Source: Adhaeribacter aerolatus
GTDB lineage: Bacteria > Bacteroidota > Bacteroidia > Cytophagales > Hymenobacteraceae
Length of the DNA: 32,093 nt
NCBI RefSeq assembly: GCF_007991635.1
Contig: NZ_BJYS01000059.1
Span: forward strand, 1-32,093
Direction of reading: 5' to 3'
Below the pieces are notes generated by a model. The model ran no database searches. It was not told the DNA's origin and was given only the letters and a program-made list of their open reading frames with translations. Each line of letters opens with the position of its first letter. Position 1 is the first letter of the stretch. Below are positions 31,397 through 32,093 of this stretch, piece after piece. The position numbers were made by a program, and so were the translations under genes.

Positions 31397-31807
31397 ATGA
31401 ATACCATTTATTTAACAGAAGAAGATTACCGGCAACTGGTAAACCTTATTCAGACCCAGCCCAAAAAGGAGGACCTTTTACCGGCTTACATCCGGTTAAG
31501 GACAGAACTGAAGCGGGCCAAGCGGGTGCCCTCGGAGGCTATTCCGCCGGAAGTAGTTACCATGAACTCGCGGGTGCGGGTTTTAGAAAAGAAGAGCGGT
31601 AGTGAAATGGAAATTTCGGTGGTTTTCCCGCACGAAGCAGATTTTAATGCCGGTAAAATCTCGGTATTATCACCCATTGGGATGGCTATATTGGGGAGCC
31701 GCGAAGGTGAGGAAGTCGTTTGGACGGCGCCTTATTGCAAATTTATTTACCGGATTCTGGAAGTGAAATACCAGCCGGAAGCCGCTGCCAGTTTAGATTT
31801 CCATTAA
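31397..31807 (+). CDS. Rnk/GreA-C-domain protein, paralog 2
   Basis: A 136-residue homologue of the protein encoded at 30224-30634, in the opposite orientation. Shared blocks are the PxEVVTMNSRVRV segment (paralog 1 has MDVVTMHSIIKL), the SVVFPHEADFNAGKISVLSP block (paralog 1 EIVYPEEADIKKNKISIFAP) and the closing YQPEAAASLDFH (paralog 1 YQPEAAGDFHL). The N-terminal helices differ. The expected role is binding RNA polymerase near its secondary channel, as Rnk/Gre proteins do; which paralog does what is unknown. A good terminator follows. Confidence 0.87.
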   Translation: MNTIYLTEEDYRQLVNLIQTQPKKEDLLPAYIRLRTELKRAKRVPSEAIPPEVVTMNSRVRVLEKKSGSEMEISVVFPHEADFNAGKISVLSPIGMAILGSREGEEVVWTAPYCKFIYRILEVKYQPEAAASLDFH

Positions 31808-31851
31808 CCCTGAAACAAAATAGCCGGACCCATTGGTTCGGTCATAAAATT

Positions 31852-31887
31852 GGCGCTTAGAGCTAAGGCTTTAAGCGCCTTTTCTTT
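31852..31887 (+). terminator. Intrinsic terminator after Rnk-like paralog 2
   Basis: GGCGCTTA pairs perfectly with TAAGCGCC around a 12-nt loop, followed by TTTTCTTT. A smaller hairpin (CCGGACC / GGTTCGG) precedes it at 31824-31841. It lies 44 nt after the stop codon. Confidence 0.85.
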
Positions 31888-32012
31888 GCCGTTTATATGC
31901 CTGGCAAATTATAAATTGGCCGAAACTACCGCCATAGCACTAGGTTTTCGCCAGCCATGAGTTTGGCAAAAGCTTAAGAATAGAGGTTTTATAACACTCG
32001 CAGATTAAAATT

Positions 32013-32093
32013 AGGACTTTCTCAAAATGGTTTTTTAACATTGTAAATCCTCCCCCTTGCCCCCTCCGAAGGGGGACTTTGGATAATTTTGCG
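32013..32093. mobile_element. Palindromic MITE/REP-like element, copy 3 (cut by window end)
   Basis: Left end AGGACTTTCTCAAAAT (one change from copy 1) and the identical inner TCCCCCTT...AAGGGGGA hairpin. The right terminal repeat is cut after ATTTTGCG by the window edge. The change in the left arm (CGC to CTC) breaks the perfect pairing seen in copy 1. Confidence 0.75.

Overview
The window looks like chromosomal DNA from a Bacteroidota bacterium, probably order Cytophagales and perhaps near Hymenobacteraceae (the family is inference). The evidence is a set of -7 elements matching TAnnTTTG at several starts, an absence of strong Shine-Dalgarno sequences, many Cys lipoprotein signals, a TonB receptor with a carboxypeptidase-D-like N-terminal domain, and Bacteroidota-style ArsR, ArsN2, Mqo and Rnk/Gre proteins. 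No rRNA, tRNA, CRISPR array, complete insertion sequence or phage was seen.

Left part (1-11.2 kb): a secreted or lipid-anchored NucA-type nuclease is followed by a NuiA-like nuclease inhibitor. Convergent to them is a two-gene unit of a VOC protein and a GH28 polygalacturonase-like lipoprotein. Then come a short HigA-like antitoxin fragment, anhydro-N-acetylmuramic acid kinase, several small unknown proteins (one a 38-residue membrane protein), a large GH63/MGH1-like glucosidase and a small membrane protein. The intergenic stretches here are long and contain hairpins, a terminator without an obvious gene, and one or two coding-like frames with no start.

Middle part (11.2-19 kb): a decayed metallophosphoesterase gene sits beside an 89-bp palindromic mobile repeat. 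Next is an arsenic operon, arsR-arsN2-arsM, with a perfect 16-bp palindrome in the arsR promoter and a near-identical second copy in front of arsM. Divergent from it are a small Cys-rich exported protein with a probably leaderless GTG start and a TonB-dependent receptor. An MpaB/DUF2236-type oxygenase and malate:quinone oxidoreductase follow. A second copy of the mobile repeat lies 4 nt after mqo, just before its terminator. A third copy is cut by the right edge of the window.

Right part (19.2-32 kb): the most notable region is a compact nine-gene minus-strand operon (29761 to 19774): alpha/beta hydrolase, acetoacetate decarboxylase-family protein, DUF1772-like membrane protein, two further small membrane proteins, patatin-like phospholipase, membrane-anchored metallophosphoesterase, GMC oxidoreductase with a 4-Cys ferredoxin-like motif, and a lipoprotein with an internal membrane helix. 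The patatin and GMC proteins appear to share the same C-terminal module. Together the genes suggest an undescribed membrane-associated pathway for oxidising and hydrolysing a hydrophobic lipid-like or sterol-like substrate. Two divergent 136-residue Rnk/GreA-C-domain paralogs, each with its own terminator, close the window.
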